From: JBCCOW01 sp039025855
GTDB lineage: Bacteria > Planctomycetota > Phycisphaerae > Phycisphaerales > Phycisphaeraceae
Direction: 5' to 3'
NCBI GenBank assembly: GCA_039025855.1
Contig: JBCCNL010000016.1
Location: 1-64,000, forward strand
Length of the DNA: 64,000 nt
In this document: positions 17,321-25,975 of the stretch, piece after piece
Position numbering within the stretch: position 1 is the stretch's first letter
How the letters are laid out: every line of letters begins with the position of its first letter
The notes under the pieces: generated by a model
Told to the model about the DNA's origin: nothing
Seen by the model: the letters and a program-made list of their open reading frames with translations, nothing else
The model's database searches: none
Program-made: the position numbers and the translations under genes

Positions 17321-19036
17321 TTACCGGATGGAGGCCAGGAGTTCCTGGATGAGCTGCTGGGAGGTCGTGATGACTCGGCTGTTGGCGGAGAAGCCGGTCT
17401 GAGCGGAGATCAGGTTGATGAACTCTTCGGAGAGCTCGACGTTGGAGATCTCGAGGGCTCGACCGATCACGCGGCCCGAGCCCGAGGACCCGGCGGCGAC
17501 GATGATGGCGTCGCCGGAGTTGGGGGTGGTGCGGTAGGTGTTGCCGCCGGTCTCGAGGAGGCCCTCGGGGTTGGAGAACAGGGCGAGGGGGATTCGGCCG
17601 AGGTCGCGGAGCAGGGAGTTGGAGAACACGCCGGTGATGGTGCCGTCCTCGGAGACGCTGAAGTCTTCGAGGGTGCCGAGCGCGGTGCCGTCCTGGCTGA
17701 TGGCGTTGATCTGCGAGCGGACGTCGAAGAGCGCGGTGAGCGAGCCGAACTGGTCCTCGAAGGTCAGGTCGAAGGACTGGGGCGTGAGGGCACCGGTATT
17801 GTCGCGGTTGATGGTGACGAGGGTGTCGGTGGTGGTGACGAGCTGGCCCTCGTTGTTGAAGTTCAGGACGCCGGAGGACATGTGTCGGTCGAGGTCGGTG
17901 TCGTCTTCGGACTGGGCATAGAAGCGCCACTGGGTGCCGTTGTTGGTTTTCTCTTCGAGGACGAGGGTGAGGTCGACCTGGAGGGGTTCACCGAGAGAGT
18001 CGAAGATGACAAACGTGGTGCGGGCGGACTCGCCGTCGGCTTCCTGGGTCTTGGTGAACTGGAACGGCAGGTCGGGGGCAACGCCGAGGTTGTTCACGGC
18101 GTTGCCGTCGTCGAAGACGAAGTCGTTGCCGGCCCCGAGGTTGCCGTTGAGGTTGATCACGCCGCCGGCGTCGATGGTGACCGAGCCGGTGGGCTGCGTG
18201 TCATCGATGCCCAAGACATCGTTATAGAAGTCGAGGATGTCTTGAACAGTGGTGCCGAAGGCCGAGCCGTCGCCGGGGTCGGCGGCGGAGACGGTGAAGG
18301 CCTGGTCGGAGAGGGTGGCTCCGCCCTTGGAGGCACCGGTGACGGTCAGGACATCGTTGGTGGCGAAGAGCGGGATGCCGGAGGTGTCGTCGAAAAGCGA
18401 CGTCAGGAGGGTTGTGCCGTCGGCGGCGGTGGTGTTGGCGGCGTCGGCGAAGAGGGCCTGAGACTGGATGATGGTGCCGACGGTGGCGGCGTCGCCGCCG
18501 GCGTTGAGGTTGCCGGCGAAGTTCACCTCGCCGGTGGGCTCAGCGATGGTGAGGACCCCGAGCGGGATGTTCATGCTCTCGAGGACGCCTTCGACGACGT
18601 TGAACTCGCCATCGACGCCGTAGCCCTGAACACGAGCGCCGCCGTTGGTCACGAGATTGAAGTCGCGGTCGAGTGCGAATGCGCCGTCACGGGTGTAACG
18701 CTGGGAGCCGCCGTCCTCGACGATGAAGAAGCCGGCGCCTTCGACGGCGTTGTCGGTGGCTTGGCCGGTGGGCTGGAGACCGCCGGCGGAGAAGTCGCGT
18801 CGGATGGCGGCGAGCCGGGTGCCGAGTCCGATCTGAGCGGGGTTGGTGCCGCCGAGGTCTGCGGTGGGCCGGGAGCCCGAGGAGAGGGTGGCGGAGATCT
18901 GGGTCTCGAACTGGGCGCGGGACTTCTTGAAGGCGTTGGTGTTGACGTTGGCGATGTTGTTCCCGACCACGTCGAGCATCTGCGAGTTGGTCTGCATGCC
19001 GGTGAGGCCGGTGTAAAGCGAGGTGGTCAGGGGCAT
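17321..19036 (-). CDS. flgE: Flagellar hook protein FlgE
   Basis: 571 residues, longer than the enterobacterial protein but within the range for large hooks. The N-terminal rod/hook D0 region has SLYTGLTGMQTNSQMLDVVGNN in sequence, then IANVNTNAFKKSR. The C-terminal D0 has ALEISNVELSEEFINLISA and FSANSRVITTSQQLIQELL. The variable middle carries Asp/Asn/Thr-rich hook domains including a FlgE-type D2. The subunits are exported and assembled into the hook under the FlgD cap. AAGGACC precedes the ATG. Confidence 0.95.
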   Translation of the reverse strand: MPLTTSLYTGLTGMQTNSQMLDVVGNNIANVNTNAFKKSRAQFETQISATLSSGSRPTADLGGTNPAQIGLGTRLAAIRRDFSAGGLQPTGQATDNAVEGAGFFIVEDGGSQRYTRDGAFALDRDFNLVTNGGARVQGYGVDGEFNVVEGVLESMNIPLGVLTIAEPTGEVNFAGNLNAGGDAATVGTIIQSQALFADAANTTAADGTTLLTSLFDDTSGIPLFATNDVLTVTGASKGGATLSDQAFTVSAADPGDGSAFGTTVQDILDFYNDVLGIDDTQPTGSVTIDAGGVINLNGNLGAGNDFVFDDGNAVNNLGVAPDLPFQFTKTQEADGESARTTFVIFDSLGEPLQVDLTLVLEEKTNNGTQWRFYAQSEDDTDLDRHMSSGVLNFNNEGQLVTTTDTLVTINRDNTGALTPQSFDLTFEDQFGSLTALFDVRSQINAISQDGTALGTLEDFSVSEDGTITGVFSNSLLRDLGRIPLALFSNPEGLLETGGNTYRTTPNSGDAIIVAAGSSGSGRVIGRALEISNVELSEEFINLISAQTGFSANSRVITTSQQLIQELLASIR

Positions 19037-19080
19037 GTCGGGTCCTTATTGAGCCTTTGGGGGTAGCAGGTAAATCGGGG

Positions 19081-19389
19081 TCAGGCGGCGGGCTTGTTCG
19101 GCTGGTGGGTGGGGTTGGCGATCAGGTCGCGGAGGCTTTGGTTCTCGATGCGGTCGATGCCGGAGAGCGGTTGGAAGGTGTTGGTGGGCTTGGCCGCTTC
19201 GGTGGTTGGCGGGGCCTGTTCGGTGTTGCTGGTGTTACTGGGGTTGGTGCCGGCTTGCTGCAGGAGTTGATCGAAGCTCTGGGATTCGAACGGGGTGTTG
19301 ACGGGCTTGGCCGAGGTGCCCGTAGGTGGTGTCGCGACGGGCCGGACGGCCGGTTCGAGCATGCGTAGCAGTTGGCCGGGGTCACTCAT
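19081..19389 (-). CDS. Small protein between flgD and flgE, unknown
   Basis: 102 residues, Pro/Thr/Asn-rich and probably mostly disordered. A SFDQLLQQ helix at about residues 37-44 and IDRIENQSLRDLI near the end are the only ordered-looking parts. Many fla operons carry a short flagellar operon protein of unknown function exactly between flgD and flgE, often with an F..LL motif near the N-terminus; position and this motif fit. The basic C-terminal block usual in that family is not seen, so I leave it unnamed. Confidence 0.6.
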   Translation of the reverse strand: MSDPGQLLRMLEPAVRPVATPPTGTSAKPVNTPFESQSFDQLLQQAGTNPSNTSNTEQAPPTTEAAKPTNTFQPLSGIDRIENQSLRDLIANPTHQPNKPAA

Positions 19390-19410
19390 GGCGGGGGGTG
19401 ATGGGTGGGG

Positions 19411-19839
19411 TTACGGGGTGGGTGTTGCGCTGGTGACCAGGGTGACGCGATCGAACGGCAGAGAGTCGCCGGAGTCGAGCTGCAGGAGTGCCTGGCCATC
19501 GACGATGCGGACGGACTCGACGATGCCGGAGACGGTGTTGTTGGCTTCGCTGAGGCCGTCGACCGATTTGCCGATGATGCCGGCGGCCTGCGTGACTTCG
19601 TTCTGAAGGACCAGCGAACGCAGCGACGACTCGAGCGAGTCTTGCGACTCGATGTTCCGAAGCGACGAGATCTGTTCCAGGATCGCGGTGGTGTCGTTCG
19701 GCTCGAGCGGGTCCTGATTAGTGAGCTCGGCGATGATGATGCGGGTGAACTCTTCGGTGGAAAGCTCGGCGAAGGCGTCGCGCTGGACTGGGTTCTCGGT
19801 GGTCAGCGTGTTGGTGTTGGGGCTGATGGCTGCGCTCAT
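19411..19839 (-). CDS. flgD: Hook-capping protein FlgD
   Basis: 142 residues, short because the C-terminal Ig/TTF domains of long FlgD are absent. The conserved N-terminal cap segment is present: TEEFTRIIIAELTNQDPLEPNDT and ILEQISSLRNIESQDSL, in that order, followed by a beta-rich tail on SVDGLSEANNTVSG and VRIVDGQALLQLDSGDSLPF. It caps the growing hook. It lies between fliK and the small orf before flgE, the normal order. Confidence 0.93.
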   Translation of the reverse strand: MSAAISPNTNTLTTENPVQRDAFAELSTEEFTRIIIAELTNQDPLEPNDTTAILEQISSLRNIESQDSLESSLRSLVLQNEVTQAAGIIGKSVDGLSEANNTVSGIVESVRIVDGQALLQLDSGDSLPFDRVTLVTSATPTP

Positions 19840-19865
19840 GGTGCTCTGTTCAGTGGATTACGGGG

Positions 19866-21293
19866 TCAGGCCGCGGCGGGCTCGATCAGGTCGTCAAAGG
19901 CCTCGGGCTGTGCCGAGGGGTTGTTGGGGTTGCGGTTGGAGGATTCCTGTCGATAGGGGTTGCGGGCCTGGCCGTCGGGGGTGGAGGCGTCCTGTCGGGA
20001 TTGGCCGGGGGAGCCGTCGCCGTTGGCGGAGGCCTGGTTGTTGGTGTTGGTCTGGAGGGATTGGACGGAGATGCGGTCGACGGAGAGGCCAGATGCTTCG
20101 AGGGAAGTTCGGAGCTGGCCGAGCTGGGAAGCGAGGATGTTCTGAGCCCCGGGGGTCTCGGCGTGGAAGCGGGCCGAGACGTTGGTGCCGGTGATCTGGA
20201 GTTGGATGCGGACGGTGCCGAGCTCGGCGGGGGTGAGGCGGAGGGTGACGGCCCCGTTCTTCTGGTTCATGGCGGCGGTGAGTCCGCGGTTGAGCCGGGC
20301 GGCGTTGAGAGGGTCGGGGGCGTCGGTGTCAGCGGCGGCCTGGGCGGCGGTGGGTGTCGGGGCCGCTTGCGTGGGTGCGTTGGCGAGGGGGTTGGTCAGC
20401 GGGGAGCTGGGTGTGGTCGCAGGGGTGGACGACGCGGCGGTGTTGGCGTTGAGTTGGGCGGTGTTGCTGTTGGGATTAGCGGCGCGGTCGGCGGGTTGAA
20501 GCTGGGCGTTGGTGTTCGGGTTGCGGCCCGCTTGGGGATCGGCGTCGCCGTCGGCATCGGTGTTGGATGCGGCGGTGGCTTGGGTGGCCTGAGCTGTTGT
20601 TGGGTTGGTGGTGGTTGCGATGGGGTCGACCGTGGCGTTGGCGGCGGCGCGGGCCTGGGCCTTGGCGTCGGTCTGGGGTTTGGCGGACTGGGCGGCGGCG
20701 GCCGCGTTGGCGGCAGCGGCGGCGGTGTTGCTTGTTGCGTTGGGGCTGTTTGCGGTGTCTGTTGCGGGGGTGGCGTTGGGGTTGACCGCGGCCTGAGCGG
20801 CGAGGGCATCGGCGGTGCCGGCCAGGGCTTCGAGGGCGAGCTGGTCGGCGGAAGGCGCGGCGGATTCGTCGGCGGCGTCGGCGTCCGTTTCGGTGTTGGC
20901 GGCTGAGTCTTCGGCTTGGGGATCGCGGGCGTCGTCGGGGGTGGCCGCGTCTTCGCTAGACGGGTCGGTGCCCTGGGTGTTGTCGGTCTCGCGGTCGGGG
21001 GCGGGCTCTTCGGCTGCCTGGGCTTCGCGGTCGGTGACGTCGGTGGTGGTGTCGGCGCGTTCGGTGGAGCGAGGCTCGGCGTCGGTGGTGGAGGGTGTGG
21101 TGTCGCGTGAGGTGGGCTCGGGACGCTCTACGCGTTCGGCACGTTCGGGGGCCTGGCGTGGGGTGCGCGGCTCGGGGGGTGGGAGCAGGTCGCGGAACGC
21201 GTCGTTGCGGGTGCTGGTGGGCGCAGCGACCTGGATCGGGCTGGGCCGGGGCGGCGCGGTGGGGCTGGGTTGTAGTTCGACGGGGCTGGGCAT
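19866..21293 (-). CDS. fliK: Flagellar hook-length control protein FliK
   Basis: 475 residues. The first 370 or so are Ala/Thr/Asn/Pro/Asp-rich with no fold visible, as expected for the exported ruler part. The C-terminal switch domain (about 340-430) has GAVTLRLTPAELGTVRIQL and ILASQLGQLRTSLEASGLSV with the substrate-switch fold. It measures hook length and triggers FlhB. It ends in a Ser/Asn/Arg-rich tail. It starts three bases after the motE-side neighbour ends, so the run is tightly packed. Confidence 0.92.
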   Translation of the reverse strand: MPSPVELQPSPTAPPRPSPIQVAAPTSTRNDAFRDLLPPPEPRTPRQAPERAERVERPEPTSRDTTPSTTDAEPRSTERADTTTDVTDREAQAAEEPAPDRETDNTQGTDPSSEDAATPDDARDPQAEDSAANTETDADAADESAAPSADQLALEALAGTADALAAQAAVNPNATPATDTANSPNATSNTAAAAANAAAAAQSAKPQTDAKAQARAAANATVDPIATTTNPTTAQATQATAASNTDADGDADPQAGRNPNTNAQLQPADRAANPNSNTAQLNANTAASSTPATTPSSPLTNPLANAPTQAAPTPTAAQAAADTDAPDPLNAARLNRGLTAAMNQKNGAVTLRLTPAELGTVRIQLQITGTNVSARFHAETPGAQNILASQLGQLRTSLEASGLSVDRISVQSLQTNTNNQASANGDGSPGQSRQDASTPDGQARNPYRQESSNRNPNNPSAQPEAFDDLIEPAAA

Positions 21294-21295
21294 GG

Positions 21296-21994
21296 TCAGG
21301 AAGCGGGATCGTCGGGGGTGAGGGTGCGTTGGCGGAGGGCCTCGATGAGGTCGGCGAGCTGTTGGGCTTCGGCGGGGTCCTGGTATTGGCGGAGGATGCC
21401 GGCGGCCTTGCGGCTGTTCATGGCGGCGAGGTATTCGACGGCCTGGTCCTGTTGGCCGCGGGCGATGAGGGCGTCGAGGGTGTCGCGGGCCTGGGCGGGC
21501 TTGAGGGCGGCGAGGGCTTTGACGGCCTGGTTGAAGTCTTCGTCCTGGAGCTGGTCGGTGCGCTCCTGCATGAACTGCTCGAAGGCGGCTTCGCGTTGGT
21601 CGAGCTCTTCGCGTTGGGCTTGGAGGATCTGGCGGTCCTGGGCGACGCGGTCCTGGATGGCTTTGATGTCGGCCTGGAGACGGCCGAGGAGTTCGCGGGT
21701 GTAGTCGTCGGCGGCGGCGTTGGCGGCGAGACGTTGGTCGACGGAGACGGGGCCGGTGGCGACGGCGGCGAGGCGTTCGAGGCGGGCGGTCTGTTCGGCG
21801 ACTTCTTGTTCGGCTTGTTCGGCGGCGGCGAGCTGGGCCTGTTCTTCAGCGATGGTTGGGGTGAAGAGGTCGATGAGTCGGTCGAGACGGGCCTGATCGA
21901 GGCGGCCGGAGGCGTAGAGCCAGGCGACACCCGCACCGGCGGCGGCGAGGTTGATGAGGATCACGAGCATCAGGGTGGTGAAGATGAGCCTCAC
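21296..21994 (-). CDS. MotE-like periplasmic/membrane protein (MgtE-N fold)
   Basis: 232 residues. One N-terminal membrane segment (about 3-25) is followed by a long coiled coil (about 45-145) and a small helical domain (about 145-215). That domain has VKALAALKPAQARDTLD, VEYLAAMNSRKAAGILRQY and the MgtE-N pattern of repeated helix pairs. This architecture is that of MotE (YlxF), a stator-associated chaperone. It lies between fliJ and fliK as ylxF does in Bacillus. The start is a GTG overlapping the fliJ stop (GTGA). Confidence 0.82.
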   Translation of the reverse strand: MRLIFTTLMLVILINLAAAGAGVAWLYASGRLDQARLDRLIDLFTPTIAEEQAQLAAAEQAEQEVAEQTARLERLAAVATGPVSVDQRLAANAAADDYTRELLGRLQADIKAIQDRVAQDRQILQAQREELDQREAAFEQFMQERTDQLQDEDFNQAVKALAALKPAQARDTLDALIARGQQDQAVEYLAAMNSRKAAGILRQYQDPAEAQQLADLIEALRQRTLTPDDPAS

Positions 21995-22485
21995 GCGGCG
22001 GCCTCCCGTGCCTGATCGGCTTGGGCGGCTTCACGCTGTTGACGGAGCCAGTTCTGGGTGGCGGCTTCGTCGAGCTGGGCGGTTTCGATGCGGCGCTGCT
22101 CGGTGAGCCACTGCTCGTGTTTCTTCTCGCGGAGCATTTCGAGGGCTTTGACGTGGCGGCGGGCCTCGGTCAGTGCGGTGCGTGCCTGTGTGATGGTCTG
22201 CTCGAGCTCGGCGAGGACAAGGACGTCGGCGTGGCCCTGGTTGGTGACGGAGGCGGTGTAACGGGCGACGTTGGAGATGGCGTCGAGGTTGACGCTGCCG
22301 GTGAGGGCGTCGGCGATGTCGTGCTTGGACTGGGAGATGGTGGACTGGGTGCGGCGGAGGCGGTTGTGGATATCGATGCGCTTGGCGAGGTGCTGGGCGA
22401 GGTTGCGCTGGCAGCGAGTTTCCTCGGCACGCTTCTGCTTGAGCAGAGGGTCGAATTGGAAGGTGAAGGGTTGCATGGTGGACAC
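21991..22485 (-). CDS. fliJ: Flagellar export protein FliJ
   Basis: 164 residues, nearly all helical coiled coil: FQFDPLLKQKRAEETRCQRNL at the start in sequence and LEMLREKKHEQWLTEQRRIE near residue 115-135. FliJ acts as the stalk of the FliI ATPase ring and connects it to FlhA. It follows fliI across a 50-base gap holding a hairpin and overlaps the next gene by four bases. Sequence identity in this family is low, so the call rests on coiled-coil type, length and position. Confidence 0.85.
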   Translation of the reverse strand: MSTMQPFTFQFDPLLKQKRAEETRCQRNLAQHLAKRIDIHNRLRRTQSTISQSKHDIADALTGSVNLDAISNVARYTASVTNQGHADVLVLAELEQTITQARTALTEARRHVKALEMLREKKHEQWLTEQRRIETAQLDEAATQNWLRQQREAAQADQAREAAA

Positions 22486-22501
22486 CGGTTAGGCGTAGGC
22501 A

Positions 22502-22527
22502 GGCGGGGCAAGCCCCGCCGCTAAACG
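22502..22527 (+). repeat. GCTA-foot hairpin between fliI and fliJ
   Basis: GGCGGGGC, loop AA, GCCCCGCC, then GCTAAACG. The 8-bp stem is perfect. The minus-strand form nearly matches the copy at 56314-56336 near lpdA, 34 kb away. Confidence 0.82.
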
Positions 22528-22534
22528 GGGAGCA

Positions 22535-23929
22535 CTACGGTCTGTTGGCTTGTGGTGGTGTGGTGGCGGCGCGGTTGGGTTGGGTGATTTGTTGTTGGGC
22601 TTGCTGGACGTGGTGGGCGAGGGCGCCGAGCTGGGCGGCGGTCGTCTGGAAGTCGAGGGATTGGTCGCCGCGGCCCTGCTTAAGGAGGGTGTCGATGGCG
22701 GGCTTGCAGGCGATGGCGAGGTCGGCTTCGGGGTTGGAGCCCGGGGCGTAGGCACCGATGTTGAGCAGGTCTTCGACGTCGCGGTAGGCGGCGAGGAGTT
22801 GAACAACGAGCTGGCGGGCGAGCTGGTGTTCGTGTGTGGTGACGTCCTCAGCGAGGCGGGAGATGGAGCCGAGGGGATCGATGGCGGGGTAGTGGCCTTT
22901 TTCGGCGAGCTTACGGTCGAGGAGGAGGTGGCCGTCGAGGACGCCACGGCAGGCGTCGGCGACGGGCTCGTCGAAGTCGTTGCCCTCGACGAGAACGGAG
23001 TAGACGCCGGTGATGGAACCGTTGGCGGTACGTCCGGAGCGTTCCATGAGGGTGGGGAGGAGTGCGAAGACCGAGGGCGGGAAGCCGCGGGTGGCGGGGG
23101 GTTCGCCGGAGGCGAGGCCGACCTGGCGTTGGGCCTGGGCGAAGCGGGTGACGGAGTCCATGATGAGCAGGACGTCGAGGCCCTGGTCGCGGAAGTGCTC
23201 GGCGATGGTGGCGGCGGTCTTGGCGGCACGGATGCGGAGCAGCGGCGGGTCGTCGGAGGTGGCGGCGACGACGACGGAGCGGGCTCGGCCCTGTTCGCCG
23301 AGGGTCTTGTCGAGGAAGTCGCGGACCTCTCTGCCGCGCTCGCCGATGAGTGCGATGACGGTGACGTCGGCGGCGGTGTGCTTGGCGATAGAGCCGAGGA
23401 GGGTGGACTTGCCGACGCCGGGCGCGGCGAAGACGCCGATGCGTTGACCCTTGCCGAGTGGGGTGAGGGCGTCGATGGCGCGGACGCCGGTGCCGAGGGG
23501 CTGGTCGATGAGGGGTCGGGTGAGGGGGTCGATGGGTTGCGGGTCGAGGGGGCGCTGGCCGGTGTCGCGGAGGGGGCCGAGGGCGTCGATGGGTTGGCCC
23601 TTGCCATTGAGGACACGGCCGAGGAGCGGGGTGCCGACGGGTGCGGTCTGGGTGGGGTGGTGGACGACGGCGTGGTCGCCGGGGCAGACGCCGGTGGTGG
23701 GTGCGAGGGGGAGTGCGATGGCGTCCTGGCGGTCGAAGCCGACGATCTGGGCGGGGATGGGGTCGGCGCGACGCTTCGTGTTGCGGGGGTGGAGATGGAT
23801 TTCAGCACCGATGGGGGCGGGCATGGCGGCGATGCGAAGGGCGAGGCCGCGCACTTCTTTCACGGTGCCGCGCAGCTCTGGCGCGGTGGCGGCTTCGAGG
23901 GTCTGCATGGGCTCGTCGAGAACGGGCAT
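22535..23929 (-). CDS. fliI: Flagellum-specific ATPase FliI
   Basis: 464 residues from the first ATG; a TTG ten codons upstream is possible. It powers unfolding and export of flagellar substrates. Visible features are the Walker A GVFAAPGVGKSTLLG, IALIGERGREVRDFL, Walker B VLLIMDSVTRFAQAQRQVG, the type III ATPase signature and a final C-terminal helix bundle. It sits between fliH and fliJ, the conserved trio. Confidence 0.97.
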   Translation of the reverse strand: MPVLDEPMQTLEAATAPELRGTVKEVRGLALRIAAMPAPIGAEIHLHPRNTKRRADPIPAQIVGFDRQDAIALPLAPTTGVCPGDHAVVHHPTQTAPVGTPLLGRVLNGKGQPIDALGPLRDTGQRPLDPQPIDPLTRPLIDQPLGTGVRAIDALTPLGKGQRIGVFAAPGVGKSTLLGSIAKHTAADVTVIALIGERGREVRDFLDKTLGEQGRARSVVVAATSDDPPLLRIRAAKTAATIAEHFRDQGLDVLLIMDSVTRFAQAQRQVGLASGEPPATRGFPPSVFALLPTLMERSGRTANGSITGVYSVLVEGNDFDEPVADACRGVLDGHLLLDRKLAEKGHYPAIDPLGSISRLAEDVTTHEHQLARQLVVQLLAAYRDVEDLLNIGAYAPGSNPEADLAIACKPAIDTLLKQGRGDQSLDFQTTAAQLGALAHHVQQAQQQITQPNRAATTPPQANRP

Positions 23930-24027
23930 CGTGGTGTCTTTCTGCAACGGGGGTGCCAAGCGGATAGGCCGCAGGGTGCGGGACGCTGCGGTGTGGGTCG
24001 GTCACGGTTCAGGGGAGTGATCGCGGG

Positions 24028-24807
24028 TCACGCCGAAGGGTCGACGGGCGGCGGTTCGGTGGGTTGGGCTTCTTCGGCCCGCGGTGTGGGATCGGGTTGT
24101 AGTTCTTCTTCACCCGGCGGGAGGATGAGATCGGTGAGGCGCTTTGTTTGGGTTTCGATAGAAGCGTCGATACGGCCGTCGCCGAAGTGGAGGACGCAGC
24201 CGCCGGGGCTGACGGATTCGTCGTCGATGAGCTGGACGTGCTTGATGTGCTCGGACTGGGTAAGGATGCCGGGGAGGGCCTGGCGGAGGTTGTCGCGATC
24301 GAGAGGGTGGAGGTGAACAGCGACGTCCATGGGTTCGAGAATGTGTTCAAGGGCGTTGGCGACCTGATCGGTGATGACGTTCTCGTCGATCTCGACGATG
24401 CGGTGGGTGATCTTCTCGGCGAAGCGGAGGGCAAAGCGGAGGACGGATTCGCGGGCACCGCGTTGGAGGTCGCGGCGGAAAGCATCGAGGCGAGTGGTGG
24501 TGTCGGCCCAGGCGTCGGTGAGGTTCTGGAGTTGTTCCTGCCAATCGGCGAGGGCCTGGGCTTGGCCATCCTTCTTGCCTTGCTCGAGGCCTTGGGCGTG
24601 GCCCTTCTCGCGGCCTTGCTCGAGGCCTTGGCCGCGGGCTTCTTCGATGAGTTGGGCGGCCTTGGTTTCGGCGTCGGCGATGATCTGCTGGGCGCGGGCT
24701 TCGGCGGCCATCCGGAGCTTGGCGGCCTGGGCGCCGAGGTCGCCGAGGTCGAGGACGACGGCTTGTTTGATGGCGGGTGCGGCGGCTTGGGCTTTGATGA
24801 GGGGCAT
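24028..24807 (-). CDS. fliH: Flagellar assembly protein FliH
   Basis: 259 residues from the ATG at 24807, chosen because ACGGAAACC lies just before it; an upstream in-frame TTG falls inside a hairpin. The middle is a long helix with Gly-rich GQGLEQGREKGHAQGLEQGK repeats (GxxxG type), typical of FliH. The C-terminal domain (about 135-235) has VLRFALRFAEKITHRI and VHLHPLDRDNLRQ, as in FliH/YscL and V-type ATPase E subunits. FliH regulates FliI and tethers it to FliN. Confidence 0.92.
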   Translation of the reverse strand: MPLIKAQAAAPAIKQAVVLDLGDLGAQAAKLRMAAEARAQQIIADAETKAAQLIEEARGQGLEQGREKGHAQGLEQGKKDGQAQALADWQEQLQNLTDAWADTTTRLDAFRRDLQRGARESVLRFALRFAEKITHRIVEIDENVITDQVANALEHILEPMDVAVHLHPLDRDNLRQALPGILTQSEHIKHVQLIDDESVSPGGCVLHFGDGRIDASIETQTKRLTDLILPPGEEELQPDPTPRAEEAQPTEPPPVDPSA

Positions 24808-24827
24808 GTCGGTTTCCGTTGACACGG

Positions 24828-24853
24828 CCGGTCGCAAGCGACCGGGCTAAACG
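24828..24853 (+). repeat. GCTA-foot hairpin between fliG and fliH
   Basis: CCGGTCGC, loop AA, GCGACCGG, then GCTAAACG. The copy at 36179-36204, 11 kb away, is identical except for one loop base (GA). Here it sits just upstream of the fliH ribosome site. Confidence 0.85.
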
Positions 24854-24860
24854 GGTGGGG

Positions 24861-25898
24861 TTACACGACGACATCGCTGTCGCCACCACGGCCGGTGATG
24901 ATGATCTCGCCGGCGTCTTCGAGGCGGCGGACGATGTCGACGATGCGTTGCTGGGCGGTCTCGACATCGGAGACGCGGACGGGGCCCATGAACTCCATGT
25001 CTTCCTGGATGAGGGTGGCGGCGCGTTCTGACATGTTGCCGAAGATCTTGTCCTTCAGGTCGTCGGAGGCGGTCTTGAGAGAGAGGGCGAGCTCGTCGTT
25101 TTCGACCTCTTTGAGCACGGCCTGGATGCCCTTGTCGTCGACGAGGAGGATGTCTTCGAAGACGAACATGAGGCGGCGGATTTCTTCGACGAGGTCGGGG
25201 TCTTCGGCTTCGAGCCCTTCCATGATGGACTTCTCGGTGGTGCGGTCGACGAGGTTGAGCATCTCGGCGACGGTGTCGACGCCGCCGATCTTCTCGAAAG
25301 ACTGGTTGAGCATGTTGGCGAGTCGGGCTTCGAGGCCGCGCTCGACCTCGGAGATCACCTCGGGGTTGGTGTGCTCCATGTTGGCGACGCGTTTGACGAC
25401 CTCGATCTGTTTGGGGGTCGGCAGGCCGCCGAGGATTTCGGAGGCTTTGTGGTAAGCCATATGGGAGACGATGAGGGCGATGGTCTGGGGGTGCTCGTCC
25501 TGGATGAAGGTGAGGAGGTTTTGCGACTCGGCCTTCTGGAGGAAGGCGAACGGGGTCTTGCGGACCTGCTGAGAGATCTGTTGGAGGATGCGTTCGGCTT
25601 CGTCTTTGGGCAGTGAGCCGAGCAGGAGCTTGCGGGCGTAGTCGAGTCCACCCTCGCGGGCCCAGGACTGGGCGACAGCGAGGTCGTAGAACTCTTTGAG
25701 GACGGCGTCGCGGACGTCTTCGGAGATGCGGCCGGCGGAGGCGAGCTCGCGGGTGATCTCTTCGACAGTGCGGTTGGGGAGCTGCTGGAGGAGGAGCGTG
25801 GAGGCTTGGGAATCGAGGGCGAGCAGGAGGATGGCGGCTTTCTTGGAGCCGATCATCTCTTCGAGGTCTTCGGGTTTGATCGCGGGTGCGGCGGGCAT
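24861..25898 (-). CDS. fliG: Flagellar motor switch protein FliG
   Basis: 345 residues, usual for FliG. The N-terminal domain binds the FliF tail. The middle domain has the EHPQ motif in FIQDEHPQTIALIVSHM. The C-terminal domain carries the charged torque helix and MFVFEDILLVDDKGIQAVL, which meets MotA. It lies between fliF and fliH with hairpin elements on both sides. Because fliM is absent nearby, FliG is the only rotor-stator partner gene in the locus besides FliN. Confidence 0.97.
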   Translation of the reverse strand: MPAAPAIKPEDLEEMIGSKKAAILLLALDSQASTLLLQQLPNRTVEEITRELASAGRISEDVRDAVLKEFYDLAVAQSWAREGGLDYARKLLLGSLPKDEAERILQQISQQVRKTPFAFLQKAESQNLLTFIQDEHPQTIALIVSHMAYHKASEILGGLPTPKQIEVVKRVANMEHTNPEVISEVERGLEARLANMLNQSFEKIGGVDTVAEMLNLVDRTTEKSIMEGLEAEDPDLVEEIRRLMFVFEDILLVDDKGIQAVLKEVENDELALSLKTASDDLKDKIFGNMSERAATLIQEDMEFMGPVRVSDVETAQQRIVDIVRRLEDAGEIIITGRGGDSDVVV

Positions 25899-25947
25899 TG
25901 CGGGGTTGTTGACTGTGGGGGGTCAGGGCATCGGGTAGGCCAGGTGC

Positions 25948-25973
25948 CCCACGGCATAGCCGTGGGCTAAAGG
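25948..25973 (+). repeat. GCTA-foot hairpin between fliF and fliG
   Basis: CCCACGGC, loop ATA, GCCGTGGG, then CTAAAGG. Tail and loop pattern equal the minus-strand copy at 12197-12222, whose stem differs by a compensated A-T to C-G pair. Confidence 0.82.
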
Positions 25974-25975
25974 GG

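Noticed and set aside
17057..19066. Rightward open frame of about 670 codons over flgE and flbD
   Set aside because: It is the complement of flgE and flbD. Composition is Gly/Val/Glu/Asp-biased with no motif; a third-position GC artefact.
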